NCBI RefSeq assembly: GCF_963576545.1
Contig: NC_083636.1
Coordinates: forward strand, 2,894,383 to 2,958,382
From: Limanda limanda
Lineage: Eukaryota > Chordata > Actinopteri > Pleuronectiformes > Pleuronectidae
DNA length: 64,000 nt
Reading direction: 5' to 3'
The position numbers were made by a program, and so were the translations under genes. The notes below the pieces were generated by a model that was not told the origin of the DNA, made no database searches, and was given only the letters and a program-made list of their open reading frames with translations. This document shows positions 61,356 to 64,000 of the stretch, one piece after another (positions within the stretch are counted from its first letter, which is position 1; each line of letters begins with the position of its first letter).

Positions 61356-64000
61356 AACAGATTCTTCATTAAGGGTTTTAAAGTGAAACTGCGACAGAGA
61401 GCCAGTGTTTGGGTTTAACAGCTGCTGCGGGTGAATTCATTCTCCATCGGTTTTTAGTGGATAATTAAGAATAAACAGGAGAAAACGTCACTCGTCCACT
61501 GGAATCCAGATGTTTTCTGTCCGTCTGAAACATTCAAGCTTTAACTGACGGAACCGAATTTACTGTAAATGTTTCTCGACTCATTTTTAAAAAAACAAAC
61601 AAACGTCTCCTTTTACCAGATACAACCCAAAAGGATTTTAACATTATTAACAGTATTTACCGGAATAAACAGACTTCAGTTTATTTGCAGGTTTATTTCT
61701 GAGCTCATTGAACTGAAGCTTGTCACTGGTTTCACTGGTTTGACTGGTTGTAAACCGTCCTGATTCAACCAGGAGACGTCTGCACCTCAAAGTGTTAGTT
61801 CTGTAAAATCACGTGTTGGAAGTGATCACTCTTCCTGACACGCGTTACTAAACGTTACTAAATGAGTCATTAACGCTTATTAAATGTGATCTATAAAAAA
61901 ACATGAAATATGCACCTGTCACCTCGTCGTTAGCTCAAAGTCCTGATGTGTTGTGATGTGGATTCAAAAGGAAATAGGTCAAGTTGTGTAAAAGTGGATT
62001 TTACAGCTGACAGACTTAAATCACTTTTTAACTCTGATCCCTGAAATAATGTTCCTCAAACAAGAGACTCAACGACTTTGTGATGTTTCTGTTTAGTGCG
62101 TTTGGTCTCGGGGGGGTGGGGGGGGGAGTGGGATTCAAACCCTCGACATTCAGACCCCGAGTCCTCGGAGCGGCTCAGTAACGTTCTCATCAGATTATTT
62201 TGGGGTTAATCCGTCAGAAAATGAGGATTTGTGTAATCGCGCATCATTTTGATTAGATCTGAATTTAATAGATTCAAATTGAATTAAGAGTTTTTTTTTG
62301 TAGATTCGCTGATCCGACACAGATTGATTAATTGTCTGAATGTGACACCGTCCAAATATTTACATCAATTAATATTAATGAATTAATTAAAATGACACAT
62401 CGTCACATTTTTAAAAAAATAGCACAAACACTGAGTTCACGTACAAGACGTAGATCTGCAGTGTGGAAATAAATAATAAACCAAAAACCAAGAAATCAAA
62501 CAGGAACTTTAAATGTAAACTTCAATTGTTACGTATAAAAATAACTTTATTTATATAAAACCTTTCAAACTAATCAAAGGGCTTTACAGGCTGCATAGGA
62601 AGATGTAAATACATTTAAAATGAGTTAAGATTCAGATTTAGAGACAAATGCAAACCATAGCAACTGTTATTAGAAAAACACTGATATAATATATAAAATC
62701 CACATTGACATTTCGTAAAGTAAAGATTATAAATGTATAGAAATGGTTTAAGGATGTTTTTAAAGCAGCAGCTGGATGAACGACTCAGTCACAAAATATT
62801 AAAAACGTGATAAAAGCTCTTAAATCTCTGGATCCTGGACTCAGGACTCAGGTGTGATTCTCATCAGCTGAGAACATCTGGGCTGAAAACACTTGATGCT
62901 CCTGGGAAAGTAGTTTTGGAAAAATATGTTTTGAAAACATCAGGTTGAGATGAGGAACTCTGGTGAATTTAATTGTATAATATTTAATTTGATTCGATGG
63001 GACAGATGCAGGAAGATGAAAATCTACTGTTGAATATTCACAGTATTAAAATTGAACATTTAGAGATTTTCCTCGGCTGTTTTTTTTTTGCTTTATCCTC
63101 GACCGACATATGTGGGAACTTAATAAGCTGTTTTTAATTCCTGTATTTAACGTATCACTAATAGATTTAATCATATTTAATATTTGATAAGCTTACACCA
63201 CTGAAATAAAACCCGGTGGTCATTTAAGAAATTTCCCACATTAAATAATGAAAAGATTAGTTTCAGTCTGATCTGTAATAAATATTCTGATTAAGAGGAT
63301 AATTATCTGTGATGTGAACGGCCTCAGAGCGCCGGGGACAGGGCGGGGGGGGGGCGGGACGGCGAGGAAGGGGCGGCGGCCCGTAGTTTAATCTCAGTCG
63401 TTTAAAGCCACGGGGCACAAACAACAACAACAACAACAACACGGGAACATATTGCCGAGCAGATTCGCCTCCGGACAAAAAGCAGCCTGAACGTTTTGCT
63501 CTCGGTCCGACTCACGACTCACGACTCACGACCGAAGCAGCTGATTGGTTCTTTCCTCTGTTGTTCTCTGACGGTTCAGCTTCAGACGGGATCAACGTGC
63601 AGCCGCTTGTTTACGTCACAAATATTTCACTGTTTCACATTGAGGTGATTTCTGTACAAACACATTTTTTGTCCTTTTTCTCCAAGTTGATTCTAATCGG
63701 TGAGAACAGATTAAACATGTTTTATTTTCCTGTCATAATAGAGAATAAAGCATCAGGGCTGTGAAATCTTCTGATTGACAGCTAGTATCGTCCAATGGGT
63801 GCAATTGCATTGTGGGAAATGTTGGATTTCAGGGATTGAGCCGTACTACAAAATAAAAGTCAGGATATCTAAGTCTAACTATTTAAAATCTTTATAAACT
63901 GTTTTGATATTTAAATAAATTACGGTGTCCTCATGTCGGGTGAAAACAGAAAAACCTCGTGAGTCTGATTCGTCGTGAACGAGCCTGAGCTCTTCTGCTC
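61356..64000. other. No gene seen to the end of the window
   Basis: Mostly AT-rich unique sequence. A T-arm-like block (GTGGGATTCAAACCC, about 62129-62143, minus) and a TTTATATAAAACCTTTCAAA patch at 62551 look like SINE or other interspersed-repeat remnants. A short GC-rich patch lies at 63320-63410, followed by (ACA)n at 63417-63440. No coding signal. Confidence 0.55.

Overview
This is a vertebrate genomic window, almost certainly from a teleost fish. It has intron-split genes with GT...AG junctions, very dense CA/GT microsatellites, short non-autonomous DNA transposons with clean target duplications, and repeat types I know from fish genomes. I see no bacterial, organellar or viral genes.

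The main gene, on the + strand from 1 to about 32 kb, is the 3' half of tcf4 (E2-2/ITF2/SEF2), a class I bHLH E-protein. Twelve exons can be placed at exact splice junctions with phases that agree (1506-1611, 1724-1869, 2440-2593, 6367-6437, 6702-6780, 10357-10436, 11312-11524, 20091-20217, 23132-23285, 24853-25082, 25729-25879, 27255 onward). Together they encode 519 residues: a serine/proline-rich middle region, the AD2 loop-helix activation segment, the conserved [17 protein letters not shown] segment, an acidic linker, the bHLH and the C-terminal tail. The promoter and first exons (with AD1) lie upstream of the window. A long 3' UTR follows.

Three things stand out in tcf4. First, the 3' UTR carries an inverted 63-nt copy of the bHLH exon (59/63 identical), so one transcript contains sense and antisense copies of helix 1/loop. 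Second, the TAA stop that would end the usual E-protein C-terminus lies inside a GTAAGA splice donor; splicing to the last exon removes it and adds 15 residues. Third, several splice sites are built from simple repeats: a TG array runs into one acceptor, a 401-nt stretch without any A precedes another, (CTC)n precedes the bHLH exon, and CA-rich tracts follow four consecutive donors.

From about 32 to 52 kb the window is mostly intergenic or long-intron sequence: a compound CAGA/CCGA/GATA array, a 48-bp minisatellite (about 22 copies), several terminal-inverted-repeat elements, SINE remnants and a possible CpG-rich first exon near 38.2 kb. From 52 to 60 kb there is a second + strand gene that I cannot name. 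Four of its exons (53717, 59016, 59803, 60078) join in perfect phase and encode a Glu/Leu/Arg-rich coiled coil. In mammals CCDC68, a coiled-coil gene, lies downstream of TCF4 in the same orientation, but I could not match the residues to it. From 60.2 kb to the end I see microsatellites and repeat fragments but no convincing gene.
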